A stretch of 64,000 bases of DNA from Mycosarcoma maydis (GCF_000328475.2 NC_026487.1:372001-436000), one strand, 5' to 3'. Counted from the first letter of the stretch, positions 29,614 through 39,316 are shown. The notes: a model not told the origin generated them from the sequence alone. Program-made: numbers and translations.

Positions 29614-30696
29614 CTAGTCCATGGTCATGTATTTCTCCACGCATTCCTTCCAATCGATCTGACTGAGGCGAATGGTGCCCTTGTTTGGCTGGTGAATCGA
29701 CGACTTGAGTTGATCGAACACGTTCCACCACCAAGCGTGAATCTCTGCATCGGGATCTTTGGCGTCGACGTTGGACTTGGTGGCTGGTCGACCGAGCGTC
29801 CAGGGTTTATCGAGGATGTAGTGGACGTTTTTAGCGTGTGTATCTGACCAGATGTTGGTGTGTACGGAGCGCAGTTTTTTGAGAGCGTTGTAGATGTAGG
29901 GTAGGTAGCGGATGTGGCGGTTGCCGTTGGAGCGCGTGAAGAAGTCGGCGAGGAAGTCCTGGTCGGGAAAGCGGTAGTGCGCGATTTGCGCATCAGTGTT
30001 GATGCGCTGGATCATTTCCGACATGGTCGACGACGACGGCGTGAGCATCACTAGACCAGAGTTGATCAGTCGGGCAGGTCGCGCCGTCGACTCGCTCGGT
30101 TGCACAACCGATGAGATGGATGCGGCCTCGGGTAGCGACTGTCGAGTAAAGCCGCAGTTGGACGGCGTCCAATCGGCAGGGTACGTAGCGATCCGATTCG
30201 GATTGCACGTACACGCCCAGCTCGCACCAATCCATTCCTCGCCCTCGTTTCTGCCCAAGCCAAACACATGCTCCTCGCTGAACAATTCATCCATATTCTC
30301 AAGCACCAGCATGTCCGAATCCACCAGACCAACCCGATCATACTCGGTCAACTCAAACGCTCGAAGTTTGGTCCACACCTCGTTGAACCTCGTATACGCC
30401 AGCCCGGTAGCCGTCGACGTCGGATAGATCGGCGAGATGTCACGAACAATAATGCGCGACGATGCAAGCATATTGGTCAGCATCGTCCGTGCTCGAGCGG
30501 AAAGCGTGGACGTTGCCATGATGACCAGTGGAAAGCGCGATTTGTGTTGCACCAACAGAGAATGCGCAAAGACGACGACGCCCGGCAGGAGGTGTTCGGA
30601 AGTAAGCAGCGTTGCCCATGCGCATTTGGGTGGTGCAGTCGAAGCCGCAGCATCAGCAGCATCAGCAGCCGGCGCGAGATCTTGGTCGATCGACAT
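29614..30696 (-). CDS. Family 8 glycosyltransferase (glycogenin-like)
   Basis: The protein belongs to glycosyltransferase family GT8, retaining enzymes that use UDP-sugars. Visible marks are the N-terminal CAWATLLTSEHLLPGVVVFAHSL strand-loop, YTRFNEVWTKLRAFELTEYDRVGLVDSDML with the metal-binding DxD at 126-128, LINSGLVMLTPS, and FPDQDFLADFF. HYILDKPWTLGRPA and HAWWWNVFDQL near the end match the family pattern including the second metal-binding His. At 360 aa it is a catalytic domain alone, with no signal peptide or membrane helix, so it is probably cytosolic. It lacks the long C-terminal tail of glycogenins that bind glycogen synthase. Galactinol synthase-like and uncharacterised fungal GT8 members are the alternatives; the acceptor is unknown. 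Confidence 0.88.
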   Translation of the reverse strand: MSIDQDLAPAADAADAAASTAPPKCAWATLLTSEHLLPGVVVFAHSLLVQHKSRFPLVIMATSTLSARARTMLTNMLASSRIIVRDISPIYPTSTATGLAYTRFNEVWTKLRAFELTEYDRVGLVDSDMLVLENMDELFSEEHVFGLGRNEGEEWIGASWACTCNPNRIATYPADWTPSNCGFTRQSLPEAASISSVVQPSESTARPARLINSGLVMLTPSSSTMSEMIQRINTDAQIAHYRFPDQDFLADFFTRSNGNRHIRYLPYIYNALKKLRSVHTNIWSDTHAKNVHYILDKPWTLGRPATKSNVDAKDPDAEIHAWWWNVFDQLKSSIHQPNKGTIRLSQIDWKECVEKYMTMD

Positions 30697-31481
30697 GATG
30701 CCGAATCCTGCGTCTGAACCAAGATGGAACAGGGGGTTGGAGCTGGCAAGCTATGTTGCGTGTACTTGCAAGACGACGATCTCAGGGAAACACTGGCGGC
30801 GTTGACGATGATGGAGGTCAACAGCTCAATCGAGATCAACAGCAGGAAACAGATGCCACCAAACTCCTCGCAGTCGCTCGCCCGCGGAACGTCTCGGACA
30901 AATATTAACTAACGTAAAGTTAGTTCTGCGAGTCGTGAGTGTCGCATGTCGTGCTGATGCAATCAGATTCAGAATCAAAATCAAAATAATCAAAATCAAA
31001 TCCTCGGTTCAACCAATTCACGATTAGTTCAAGGGTCTCGTGGCTCACGATTTCTTCTTCGCACCTCACTCATTCGTGATTGACTCGTGAATCAAAGACA
31101 ACCACGCAATCAAGAATCATCACGCATGCATCAACCCGACATGCTGCACAAAGCCCGCCTGTACGCGCAGATCACATCGATATCAACGAATTCCCGCGGA
31201 TTATCTTTCTCTAGCTCGCTTCTTGTCCGTCCAGCGCACAACCGTCCGTCCTTTGACATCCACTTGTCTCGCTCCAAATTCCAACGCTGCTGCCTTTGCA
31301 ATCACCAGAACCTAGTGGTCACCACCCACCGCCAACGATGCGTGTTTTATGCTTGACCGTGGTTGCCCACCAACCAATCGAGTTGACCACGAAAAACTAA
31401 ATCAACCAAAATCGTGAATTGCAATCACAATCACGAATAATGCAACCCAACACACGTGCCAAAACGTAAATCACAAAAGTG
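30697..31481. other. Intergenic region between the GT8 gene and tRNA-Thr
   Basis: This holds the GT8 promoter side and the region downstream of the tRNA. Hexamers of the TCGTGA family occur near 31018, 31047, 31076, 31087, 31412 and 31431. An AT-rich degenerate AATCAAA run lies at about 30960-31003. No gene is seen. Confidence 0.5.
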
Positions 31482-31487
31482 AAAAAA
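31482..31487 (-). terminator. Pol III terminator of tRNA-Thr
   Basis: Six A residues on + (six T on the tRNA strand) lie two bases after the tRNA 3' end, the expected Pol III stop. Confidence 0.8.
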
Positions 31488-31489
31488 TT

Positions 31490-31560
31490 GCCTCCTAGCC
31501 GACTCGAACGACTGACCTCTTCATTACTAGTGAAGTGCTCTACCGCTGAGCTAAGGAGGC
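31490..31560 (-). tRNA. tRNA-Thr (anticodon AGT)
   Basis: On the - strand the 71 bases fold as a cloverleaf. The acceptor is GCCTCCT paired perfectly with AGGAGGC. The D arm is GCTC/GAGC with a 7-base loop. The anticodon arm is CTTCA/TGAAG around loop CTAGTAA, giving anticodon AGT and so threonine (A34 read as inosine). The variable loop has five bases, and the T arm is AGTCG/CGGCT around TTCGAGT with one G-T pair. There is no intron, and CCA is not encoded, as in eukaryotes. The A box (TAGCTCAGCGG) is good; the B box (CGTTCGAGTCG) departs from consensus at both ends. Confidence 0.95.
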
Positions 31561-31587
31561 TTTGATGTTCTTTGTGATGAATATTGC

Positions 31588-31596
31588 ATATATATA
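31588..31596 (-). promoter_or_regulatory. TATA-like element upstream of tRNA-Thr
   Basis: ATATATATA lies 28-36 bp upstream of the first tRNA base. This is the spacing for a TFIIIB-bound TATA element as in fission yeast tRNA genes. Function is inferred from position. Confidence 0.5.
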
Positions 31597-31814
31597 CACG
31601 CAATGATGTCGAATGTTTCAACAAACTGATGATTAGATCACGGACCGGATCCGCTTACTTGAAGCGGAAAGCTAAACTACGAACCATGAATCGGGATACT
31701 AGTCAATATTCGCTCAAAGTCCATGTTGCTGGGGGGACAAGAAGTTGCTATTACAAGATACGGCTGAAAAGATACAGAATCGTTGAAGTTTTCGGATTTG
31801 TTCGCCGGCGTTGC

Positions 31815-33281
31815 TCAGAACTTGCTCTGAGGACCAACGAGCTTGAGCTGCTGACGAACGCCGAGGTCGATCATTACGTCTTCACTTCCACCAGGAACGG
31901 TGAGTGCTGAGGATTGTGGCCATGTCGAGACAGGTATGATGCAACAGAGACACGCGCAGATGTAGCATGACCAAGCAGAGGTTCGGGTCAGTATACTGTT
32001 GTGTCGCGAGAGAAAATGAGCTGCAAAAGCTAGCCACTTACCTTTGACTTCACGATAGATTCGTTCGATCCTCTCGCCCGTACCACCTTTCGTGAGTCCC
32101 ATACCACCCAACAAGTGCACCGCTTCCCTCACCACGTTGTCCAACACGATGCCCGCGTGAGCCTTGAGCAGCGCACACGTTCCTCCAGTCAAGAGGTTCG
32201 ACTGCGCAATGGTCAAGTTGAGTTGCTGGAAAACAATGCTTTCGACCCACGCCTGGAGTGCTTCCACTTCACGAGCCATGTGTCCGATCTTGTGACGCAC
32301 CACAGGCTGCTCGATGAGCTTTTTACCGAATACCTCCCTGCGTCGCGTGTGCGCGATGGTGTCCTCCATGCAGACGCGTGCGTATCGCAACGCAGTGAAC
32401 GCAATGGTCAAACGCTCGTGGTTAAAGTTGAAGAAGACGAGCTTAAGTCCATCACCTTCTTTACCAATCCGGTTTTCGACAGGCACTTTGACATCGTCAA
32501 ATTCGACAATCGTTGTACCAGAGGCGCCACCTGGAAGCATCTTCATCTGTTTCGTCGTGACACCGGGCCCACGCGGGATCATGAGCAGCGAGATTCCGGA
32601 TGATTCACCAGCTTTGCCAGACGTACGTACGGCAGTAGTGAACCAATCCGAGTAGATGCCGTTGGTGATCCACTTTTTGTTACCGTTGACCAAGTAGTAC
32701 TTCTTGCCGTTCTCCTCGATCAGCTTTGCTTCCGTGCTGAGGTTGGCCACATTGCTTCCGGCGAGCGGCTCCGTGATAGCGAGACAGATGCGCTTGCGAC
32801 CGGAAAATATCTCGGGCAACCAACGTTGTTTCTGCTCATCACTGGCAAAGTGCATGATCGGGCCAGAGCCATAAGTCAGTCCGCCGATCAATCCCATCAA
32901 CACAGGACTAGCACATCGGTTAAGCTCATCCCAAATGATATAGTCATGGATGTTGTTCCATTCTTCCGGTTTGATTCCGGACGGCAATCCCACACCAACG
33001 CTCTGAGCGATCTTGGCGATCTTCGGATCAACGTGCACGCCCGTAGCAAAGGCAAACAGCACACCGTCCTTGGCAGCTCGCTTGTAAGCTTCATCGTCGG
33101 TGATGACGCCGGCTTCCTCATACTTGGCACCGAGCTTGATCAGCACTTCGTCACACCAGTTGCGAGCCCACTCTCGAAGCTGAACGTGAGACGCCGAGGT
33201 GAAGATCGACGAAGGCAGACCTTGAATCCAAGGTGCTTCAGAAAAGGGCACAGTAGGCTTGGTGAGTTTGGCTTGTGACAT
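31815..33281 (-). CDS. Acyl-CoA dehydrogenase with one in-frame intron
   Basis: This FAD-dependent acyl-CoA dehydrogenase family member introduces the alpha-beta double bond in acyl-CoA substrates. Family blocks are ICLAITEPLAGSNVANLSTEA (flavin and substrate contact), KKYYLVNGNKKWITNGIYSDWF, FDDVKVPVENRIGKEGDGLKLVFFNFNHERL, TRRREVFGKKLIEQPVVRHKI, HLLGGMGLTKGGTGERIERIYREVKG and IPGGSE-like VPGGSEDVMIDLG. An intron at 31907-32041 (GTAAGT to CAG) interrupts the last block: spliced, REVK joins directly to ALTVPGGSE. The intron is 135 bp, divisible by three, and has no stop codon, so the unspliced frame is also open and adds 45 residues. Exons are 32042-33281 and 31815-31906, giving 443 aa spliced. 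No clear mitochondrial presequence or PTS1 (ends QSKF); location is unknown. Confidence 0.93.
   Translation of the reverse strand: MSQAKLTKPTVPFSEAPWIQGLPSSIFTSASHVQLREWARNWCDEVLIKLGAKYEEAGVITDDEAYKRAAKDGVLFAFATGVHVDPKIAKIAQSVGVGLPSGIKPEEWNNIHDYIIWDELNRCASPVLMGLIGGLTYGSGPIMHFASDEQKQRWLPEIFSGRKRICLAITEPLAGSNVANLSTEAKLIEENGKKYYLVNGNKKWITNGIYSDWFTTAVRTSGKAGESSGISLLMIPRGPGVTTKQMKMLPGGASGTTIVEFDDVKVPVENRIGKEGDGLKLVFFNFNHERLTIAFTALRYARVCMEDTIAHTRRREVFGKKLIEQPVVRHKIGHMAREVEALQAWVESIVFQQLNLTIAQSNLLTGGTCALLKAHAGIVLDNVVREAVHLLGGMGLTKGGTGERIERIYREVKGKWLAFAAHFLSRHNSILTRTSAWSCYICACLCCIIPVSTWPQSSALTVPGGSEDVMIDLGVRQQLKLVGPQSKF
31907..32041 (-). other. Spliceosomal intron, 135 bp, in frame and stopless
   Basis: On the - strand it begins GTAAGTGG and ends CCTCAG. 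Removal restores the family block around VPGGSEDVM. The 45 retained codons are Cys-, Trp- and Ser-rich (CYICACLCCI) and unlike the enzyme family. Confidence 0.88.
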
Positions 33282-33874
33282 GGTGGCTGCGATGATGCTG
33301 AGGGGAAAGTACTGATGTGGTGGTGATAGTGGTGATTCAGAGGGAAGCGCGCAACACTGGTGTTTGCGGCGAACAACTGGAAGCTTGGCGCGCTCGTACC
33401 ACGTATGTTGAATACAGGTCGGTCAGTCACGAGTGATGCGCACGAACAACACAACTTGATTGAAGCGAGTCACGAATCAGCAAGCAAAGATGACAGCGCA
33501 AAGCCTTCACTTCACCACTCGTGACTATTGCTGTTGCCAGCTCGCAGCCGCGACGATGGGTGCGCGCCTGTCAAGAACAAACCCGGCCTTGGATTCCAAC
33601 CGAGTTACCGGTGCCTGCACGCACAATTTGTTGTTGTAGTCAACCGATGTAACATTGCTCGTTGATGTGCACGGTGCACGGTGCGGTGGTCAATCGTGGT
33701 CCACAAAGTGACGAGGAAGCTTTTCGCGGAATTCGGAGACTTTCTTCGCTCTCCTCTCTCCACACACCAATTCAACAGCTCTCCGTTCCGCTCAACTTCC
33801 AAACGTCCACTCGTCAACGTTCAGGAGGAGAAGTAGGATAAGGCCAGGCACACGGCCTGTAGTAGCGTACAAAA
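33282..33874. promoter_or_regulatory. Divergent promoter region, acyl-CoA dehydrogenase and PRP28
   Basis: This separates two divergent genes. A few TCACGA copies occur (near 33427 and 33470) and the DNA is pyrimidine-rich towards PRP28. No ORF is credible. Confidence 0.45.
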
Positions 33875-35953
33875 ATGTCGAGACAGCCTCTTTCAGTAGC
33901 AGAGATTCTCGAGAAGCAAAAGCAAGAGTCGGCACTCAAACCACGCTTCCTGTCGAAAGCTGAACGAGCTGCCAATGCGGAGCACGAGAAGCAGGAACAA
34001 GAACGCCAGCGAGCGCAAAAACAGGAGCTGGAACGCAAGCAACGGCTCAAGTTCGAGCAGCAGGCTCGCTCTGTCGCCTCCTCTTCCTCGTCATCATCAC
34101 AACGACATCCAGCACGACCCTCGGCGAGGGGATCGGATCGATATCGTTCAGAAAGTGAAGATCTGGATTATGGAAGCGTCGTAAACGGAAGAGCTGATGA
34201 TCGCAGGAGAAGACCAGATACGGATATCAGGAACGGTAACCATCACTTTTCCAATGGTCAACCTCATGTATCGAACGGATACGCTGCGAATGGCGGAGAA
34301 GGAGCCGAGGCCAGTAGCAGCAGCAGCAGCGCACCCCTGACGGAATCAGAACAAGCCTCGATTCGACGTAGATACCTCGGGCTGAAAGAGGACAAGAAGA
34401 AACCCAAGCGCAGACCCACCGACAAGAAATTTGTCTTTGAGTGGGGCGAAGAGGATGATACCGCTACCGAGTCGCTCACTGTTCAAATTCAGGCCGAAAC
34501 TAATGCTTCGGCTGCAACCTCTTATTCGTCGCGCTACGACTCTCTCGACAAACGCTTTGACGACAAGCACTGGAGCGAGAAATCGCTTTCACAGATGAAG
34601 GATCGCGACTGGCGCATCTTTCGCGAAGATTTTGGCATCTCTGCGCGCGGCGGCAACATTCCAAAGCCGTTGCGGTCGTGGCGCGAATCAGGTATCCCCG
34701 CCTCGATTCTAAGCACCATCGAAGAGGTGGGATACAAAGAACCTTCGCCTATTCAACGACAGGCTATTCCTATCGGCTTGCAAAACAGAGACTTGATTGG
34801 AATTGCCGAAACCGGATCCGGTAAAACCGCATCATTCCTAATTCCCCTCCTTGCGTACATCTCCAAACTGCCAAAGCTGGACGAGCACACAAAAGCTCTC
34901 GGACCGCAGGCTCTCATCCTCGTACCCACACGAGAACTGGCGCAGCAGATTGAGACGGAAACCAACAAGTTTGCTGGTCGACTTGGGTTGCGCTGTGTCT
35001 CAATCGTGGGTGGAAGGGATATGAATGATCAGGCATATGCGTTACGCGATGGAGCCGAGATCGTGATTGCTACACCAGGAAGGTTGAAGGACTGCATCGA
35101 GCGGCACGTGCTGGTGTTGAGTCAGTGTACCTACGTGGTGATGGATGAAGCGGACAAGATGGTGGATATGGGATTTGAACCGCAGGTAAATTTCATCTTG
35201 GATTCGTTGCCCGTATCCAATTTGAAGCCGGATAATGCTATTCCGGAAGGATCGGCTGACGATATGGTGGGCAAATATAGAGTGACGATGTTATACTCTG
35301 CCACCATGCCACCGTCGGTTGAACGGATGGCGAGGGTGTATCTACGTCGTCCCGCGACCATCACGATCGGCGATGCAGGTCAAGCAGTAGCGACCGTTGA
35401 ACAGATTGTCGAATTCATCCCTACCGAAGATCAACGCCGAACGCGACTCATCTCGATCCTGCAACAATCTTCGCATCTGGTACCGATCATCGTCTTTGTC
35501 AATCAGAAAAAAGCCGCCGATCAACTGTCCTCGTACCTCACACGTCACGGCTTCCACACGTCCACGCTTCACTCTGGAAAAACTCAAGACCTCCGAGAAG
35601 AAGCCCTCGCCAACCTCCGCTCGGGTCACACGCAGATCCTAGTCGCGACCGATCTAGCAGGACGCGGCATTGACGTCCCCGACGTCGGACTGGTCGTCAA
35701 CTTTGCCATGCCCAACAACATCGAAGCTTACATCCATCGAATCGGTAGAACAGGCCGAGCTGGAAAGCAGGGCACAGCAGTCACCTTTGTAGACCAGGCA
35801 GATAGCGATCTATTCTGGGATCTCAAACAGGAGCTGACCAAGAGCAAGTTGAGTACCGTCCCACAACAGTTGGCGAGACACCCGGCCGCAATGCATAAGC
35901 CGGTCAAGGACGGCATGGGCAAGCGGAAACGCGAAAGGGAGGACGACGGGTAG
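33875..35953 (+). CDS. PRP28: Pre-mRNA-splicing DEAD-box helicase PRP28
   Basis: PRP28 (DDX23) is the nuclear ATP-dependent helicase that exchanges U1 for U6 at the 5' splice site. Motifs in order: the Q motif region YKEPSPIQRQAIPIG, motif I AETGSGKT (311-318), Ia PTRELA (351-356), TPGR (400-403), motif II DEAD (424-427), motif III SAT in YSATMPP, then ILVATDLAGRGIDVPDV and HRIGRTGRAGK. The N-terminal 230 residues match the family: PLSVAEILEKQKQE at the start, a Lys/Glu/Arg coiled region, then KKFVFEWGEEDDT and WSEKSLSQMKDRDWRIFREDF, which is typical of PRP28. At 692 aa it is close to other fungal orthologues. There is no intron. The identification is secure. Confidence 0.97.
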   Translation: MSRQPLSVAEILEKQKQESALKPRFLSKAERAANAEHEKQEQERQRAQKQELERKQRLKFEQQARSVASSSSSSSQRHPARPSARGSDRYRSESEDLDYGSVVNGRADDRRRRPDTDIRNGNHHFSNGQPHVSNGYAANGGEGAEASSSSSSAPLTESEQASIRRRYLGLKEDKKKPKRRPTDKKFVFEWGEEDDTATESLTVQIQAETNASAATSYSSRYDSLDKRFDDKHWSEKSLSQMKDRDWRIFREDFGISARGGNIPKPLRSWRESGIPASILSTIEEVGYKEPSPIQRQAIPIGLQNRDLIGIAETGSGKTASFLIPLLAYISKLPKLDEHTKALGPQALILVPTRELAQQIETETNKFAGRLGLRCVSIVGGRDMNDQAYALRDGAEIVIATPGRLKDCIERHVLVLSQCTYVVMDEADKMVDMGFEPQVNFILDSLPVSNLKPDNAIPEGSADDMVGKYRVTMLYSATMPPSVERMARVYLRRPATITIGDAGQAVATVEQIVEFIPTEDQRRTRLISILQQSSHLVPIIVFVNQKKAADQLSSYLTRHGFHTSTLHSGKTQDLREEALANLRSGHTQILVATDLAGRGIDVPDVGLVVNFAMPNNIEAYIHRIGRTGRAGKQGTAVTFVDQADSDLFWDLKQELTKSKLSTVPQQLARHPAAMHKPVKDGMGKRKREREDDG

Positions 35954-36080
35954 CATCTGCATGCGATTGTCGGAAGAGCTTGTTGGGAGCCGACATGATA
36001 TTCGCACGCCTCCAAGACTTGTGTGACCGGTGTGAAATCTGAAAGTTACTGTATTTGCATATCGATGCGTGTTTGATTGC

Positions 36081-38384
36081 TCACGTTTTGGTCACGACGA
36101 CAACTTTGTCCCACCAACCCATATCCATCTCGTCAAGGTCAACCATCAGCGCCTGATCCACCTGGCCGCCTCGCTCGTCGCGATCAGCCTCTTTGCGTTC
36201 AGCAGTTCGCTCTGTCTGCTGCTCGAAATACCATTTGGCAAACCAACGGAAAAACTTGATCGCTTCCTGAACCTTGTTGGCCATCCAACACGTTTTGGCC
36301 AGCAGAAAGAGCGTCTGTCCCTGTACACGCGTTTGCATGCGCGGGATGGCAAGCTCGTCCTGTTCGCCGCCGCGGCCGCCGCCGTTGGACATCACGCCAG
36401 CTATGCCACCCGCAGTCGTCGACGTTTGCTCCTCGTCGACACGTCTGGGGGCGCGTGTCTTTGGTTTGAGTGCATTCGAGACAAGCTCGAGCTCCGTCTG
36501 AGCTTTGACCAACTCATTGAGCAGCAGATGCAGTGTGCCAAGCACAAGACGGAGACTGGTATATTGCAAAGCTTTTGCGGGTAAATCGTTACGCGTCACC
36601 TGCTGCAGGTCAGGAAGCGCCAGCACGGCGCTGACGGCTTTGATGGCGGCTCTGAGCTGCTCCTTGTTCTCTGCTGTCAGAGCTTTGGTTGTCTGGTGGT
36701 GCGATTCGGCGAGACGATCGAGCATGGGCTTGTGGTCTTGACTCGCACCTGTAATTTCGCAAGCCGATGGTAGACGGAGCGTTTCACGCAGAGCCCGGTG
36801 AGGGAAAGCAAGCGCTAGCACGGAGTCCACCATGAGTCCGGTAACCAGGTCGGAGCGGAAGAAAGGCGATTCGAGGATCGTCTTTTCTCGTGACGTGCTC
36901 GAGTCTTTGCCGCTCTTGGCTCCCGAGCTTGGCCGCTTGGCACCATTCGAGCCTTTTGCTGCCTTGGACGTCGAGCTTACTGCTACCTTTCCGCCTTTCT
37001 GTATCGATACAGCTGCTGTCTGTGGCGGAACAGTTTTCTGGCGAGAGGCAATCAAGCTGGACTTCAGAGTCGAGGACTCATTTGAAAGCGTGTTATCCGT
37101 GCTGACCGGCTCTTCGTCCGACTCCGCCGCGATACCGTTCGGCGAGGACTCTGCACCAGCTTGGGTCTTGGCCAAAAGTTGGATGATGTCGTTTTGGCTG
37201 GGATCGAGTTGAGAGCTCTCGGACCAATCAGCGATGGCAAGGCTGAGGTAGTTTGCTCGGTGCCGTAGCTTTAGGGCAGCCAGTTGGTTATTGGTGTGAC
37301 CACGTAGGTTCAGAGCATCGATCCGAAGAGTCAGGTTGCGCCTGCCTTGACGTTGGCCAAGGATTTGCAGTGCGGAGCTGAGCATTTCTTTAGCACCTCG
37401 AATGGTCGCTTCTTGATCGTCAGTGGCAGAAAGTGACGATGACTCAAGAATACGTGTCGTCCATTGCTGACGTACACGCTCGACAAGCCGTTCCGGATTC
37501 GTCTCGAGGTTGAGTGCCTCGGACAGGACGACTTCGAGTTCCGTGCCAGCTGCCAAGGCACGATCAGCAGAAGGCTGATGTTGGCGTAGTCGGCCAATGC
37601 AAGCAGCTCGAAACTGCTGGCCGGCATTAAGGACATGCTCTGGATCAAAGGTGGGCAAGGAATTCGCGATAGTGTGGCTGGTGCTATCGATTCGCCCGTC
37701 GCGACAACTTTCAGCTGATGCCTCCTCACCATTAGTACTGAAACGAGGCGCAGCAACGTGGCGAGGCCCAGCGCGGAATTTGGAAGCGAGCTGGGCTAGA
37801 TCAGTGCTGGTGAGAAGGTGTACGAGAGCGAAATCGGCCTGGGTTCCAAGGGCGAAGCGATGGGCGAAGCGCTGGCACGCTTCTATGTAGGCTGCACGAG
37901 TCAGCTCGAGTGCATTCTGAAAGGCGACGTTCCACTGCAGCTTCGCTTCATATGCATTCCCTTGGCTCCCGTCATGATCGTCGGCGAGCAAGTCGTTGTC
38001 TTGCTTTTGCTCTTTGATATATTCATAAATGTTGGCGGTATCAGTAAGGAAGTCTGTGGACGAAATCGGTTTACTGTCCCTGTGCAGATCTGCGTGGAGC
38101 GCCGTGACAGCTTGGTCGACATCAGCATCGCCCGGATCGGACTGAGGTGCAAGGTAGTGGTGGAGCAGAGAGACAAAGTAGCCGAGGGTCCTGTCGCGTG
38201 CGGTGGATCTGCGCTCGAGCACGAGGGCCTCTACTTCGGCAAGCCTCTGAAACTCTCCGATAGCGTCTGGGCGATAACCTTCCCGAACGGACTGGGTGAC
38301 ATGCCAGTATACAAATGGCTCAAGACCGCGCTGTAGCTCGCTATGAACTGCTATCTCGGAGCACTTTCTGTAGACAGCTTCCAT
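36081..38384 (-). CDS. Unknown protein with helical-repeat (TPR-like) character
   Basis: I do not recognise a named family. The 767-aa product is mainly alpha-helical. Stretches such as NLRGHTNNQLAALKLRHRANYLSLAIADWSESSQLDPSQ, split here only by its own loop, and QTLFLLAKTCWMANKVQEAIKFFRWFAKWYFEQQ near the C-terminus have the spacing of tetratricopeptide-like helix pairs. The middle (about 410-520) is a low-complexity Ser/Lys/Ala linker. It ends MDMGWWDKVVVVTKT. The N-terminus begins MEAVYRKCSEIAVHSELQRGLEPFVYWHV. A relation to TPR scaffolds such as YPP1/TTC7 is possible but is a guess. The stop lies only about 130 bp from that of convergent PRP28. No membrane segment or signal peptide is seen, and no splice site is needed to keep the frame open. 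Confidence 0.72.
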   Translation of the reverse strand: MEAVYRKCSEIAVHSELQRGLEPFVYWHVTQSVREGYRPDAIGEFQRLAEVEALVLERRSTARDRTLGYFVSLLHHYLAPQSDPGDADVDQAVTALHADLHRDSKPISSTDFLTDTANIYEYIKEQKQDNDLLADDHDGSQGNAYEAKLQWNVAFQNALELTRAAYIEACQRFAHRFALGTQADFALVHLLTSTDLAQLASKFRAGPRHVAAPRFSTNGEEASAESCRDGRIDSTSHTIANSLPTFDPEHVLNAGQQFRAACIGRLRQHQPSADRALAAGTELEVVLSEALNLETNPERLVERVRQQWTTRILESSSLSATDDQEATIRGAKEMLSSALQILGQRQGRRNLTLRIDALNLRGHTNNQLAALKLRHRANYLSLAIADWSESSQLDPSQNDIIQLLAKTQAGAESSPNGIAAESDEEPVSTDNTLSNESSTLKSSLIASRQKTVPPQTAAVSIQKGGKVAVSSTSKAAKGSNGAKRPSSGAKSGKDSSTSREKTILESPFFRSDLVTGLMVDSVLALAFPHRALRETLRLPSACEITGASQDHKPMLDRLAESHHQTTKALTAENKEQLRAAIKAVSAVLALPDLQQVTRNDLPAKALQYTSLRLVLGTLHLLLNELVKAQTELELVSNALKPKTRAPRRVDEEQTSTTAGGIAGVMSNGGGRGGEQDELAIPRMQTRVQGQTLFLLAKTCWMANKVQEAIKFFRWFAKWYFEQQTERTAERKEADRDERGGQVDQALMVDLDEMDMGWWDKVVVVTKT

Positions 38385-38806
38385 CTTGTACGCGGACGAG
38401 GAAGAGCGTGGAGTCGAGCGTGTGTCGATGGCGGTAGAGTCTTGGGAGAGGACCGGGGAGGTTATGGCTCGGTTGAAACCAAGTGAAGCCGCATCATGAA
38501 TCTGCGCCTGTTCAAAGTATGAACGCTGACAAGATAGTTTGACTACAAATGCAGCTTGGGGGCGATGCTGCTCTCAGTTCATCCCAGAGATATCCGCTTG
38601 CAAACGGCGGACGAGGGCGAAAGATGGTGATTTGCGGGTCAGACGTGGTTGCGCTGAATGACATTTGTGATTGTGATTTGAAAGGAGAGTCTCCATGAAT
38701 GTAGAACCCTCCACACCAACACCATTCATGATTTCACGACTCGTGACTGGACTCTATCGTGTATTTCACGTTTCTCACTCAGTTGACTGATCTTCAGTGT
38801 GAGTAA

Positions 38807-38836
38807 CGTGATTCGTGATTCGTGATTCGTGATTCG
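38807..38836. repeat. 7-bp tandem array, ATTCGTG
   Basis: Three perfect TCGTGA cores at 38813, 38820 and 38827, flanked by partial units, follow in 7-bp phase. Confidence 0.88.
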
Positions 38837-39118
38837 GCCACAGCCAAGTGCCACAGCCAAAATCGTGAATGACGGCCCAAGCTTCTAAACAGGCGCGAGA
38901 CCCGAGACAGAGCAACCAGACACGAGAGTCGCGAGTCACGGACGAGACACGAGAAAAGAATCATCATGTTAGAGCGTTATAAGCAGGGTCTGTGTTCCTT
39001 TCCGCTTGACAGCCACTCGTGACTCGTGACTTCATCTTGAATCGCGACTCCCCTTTCATGTGCTGCATTAACAAAGGCATTGGGTCATAACTCAGCTTTT
39101 CACTTTGCTTGACACATG

Positions 39119-39119
<1 letters not shown>

Positions 39120-39149
<30 letters not shown>
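39120..39149. repeat. Triplet microsatellite (GCT)10
   Basis: Ten perfect GCT units lie about 170 bp upstream of the MATH-BTB start codon, probably in its leader or promoter. Confidence 0.95.
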
Positions 39150-39152
<3 letters not shown>

Positions 39153-39316
39153 GTTCAAGCTCATGATCTGCCCTTGTCAGGTGCTCTGAAGGCCGACCCG
39201 TAAGGACAAAGGGGCAAAGTCCCGTTCACAATATCTGCTCGGCATCCTTTCATCGCGTTTCCACTACTCGATTGTCACTCGCCGTTTGTGCATACACCTC
39301 GAACACTCAGACAGAT

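Larger units (their letters stand above)
38385..39316. promoter_or_regulatory. Divergent promoter region, unknown gene and MATH-BTB gene
   Basis: Hexamer units occur at about 38739, 38813, 38820 and 38827, and near 39015. A GCT triplet repeat lies at 39120-39149. The MATH-BTB start was moved from 39272 to 39317, so 39272-39316 is counted here as leader. No other gene is visible. Confidence 0.5.

Noticed and set aside
38964..39164. - strand ORF with a poly-Ser run
   Set aside because: The Ser run is only the (GCT)10 microsatellite read on the - strand.
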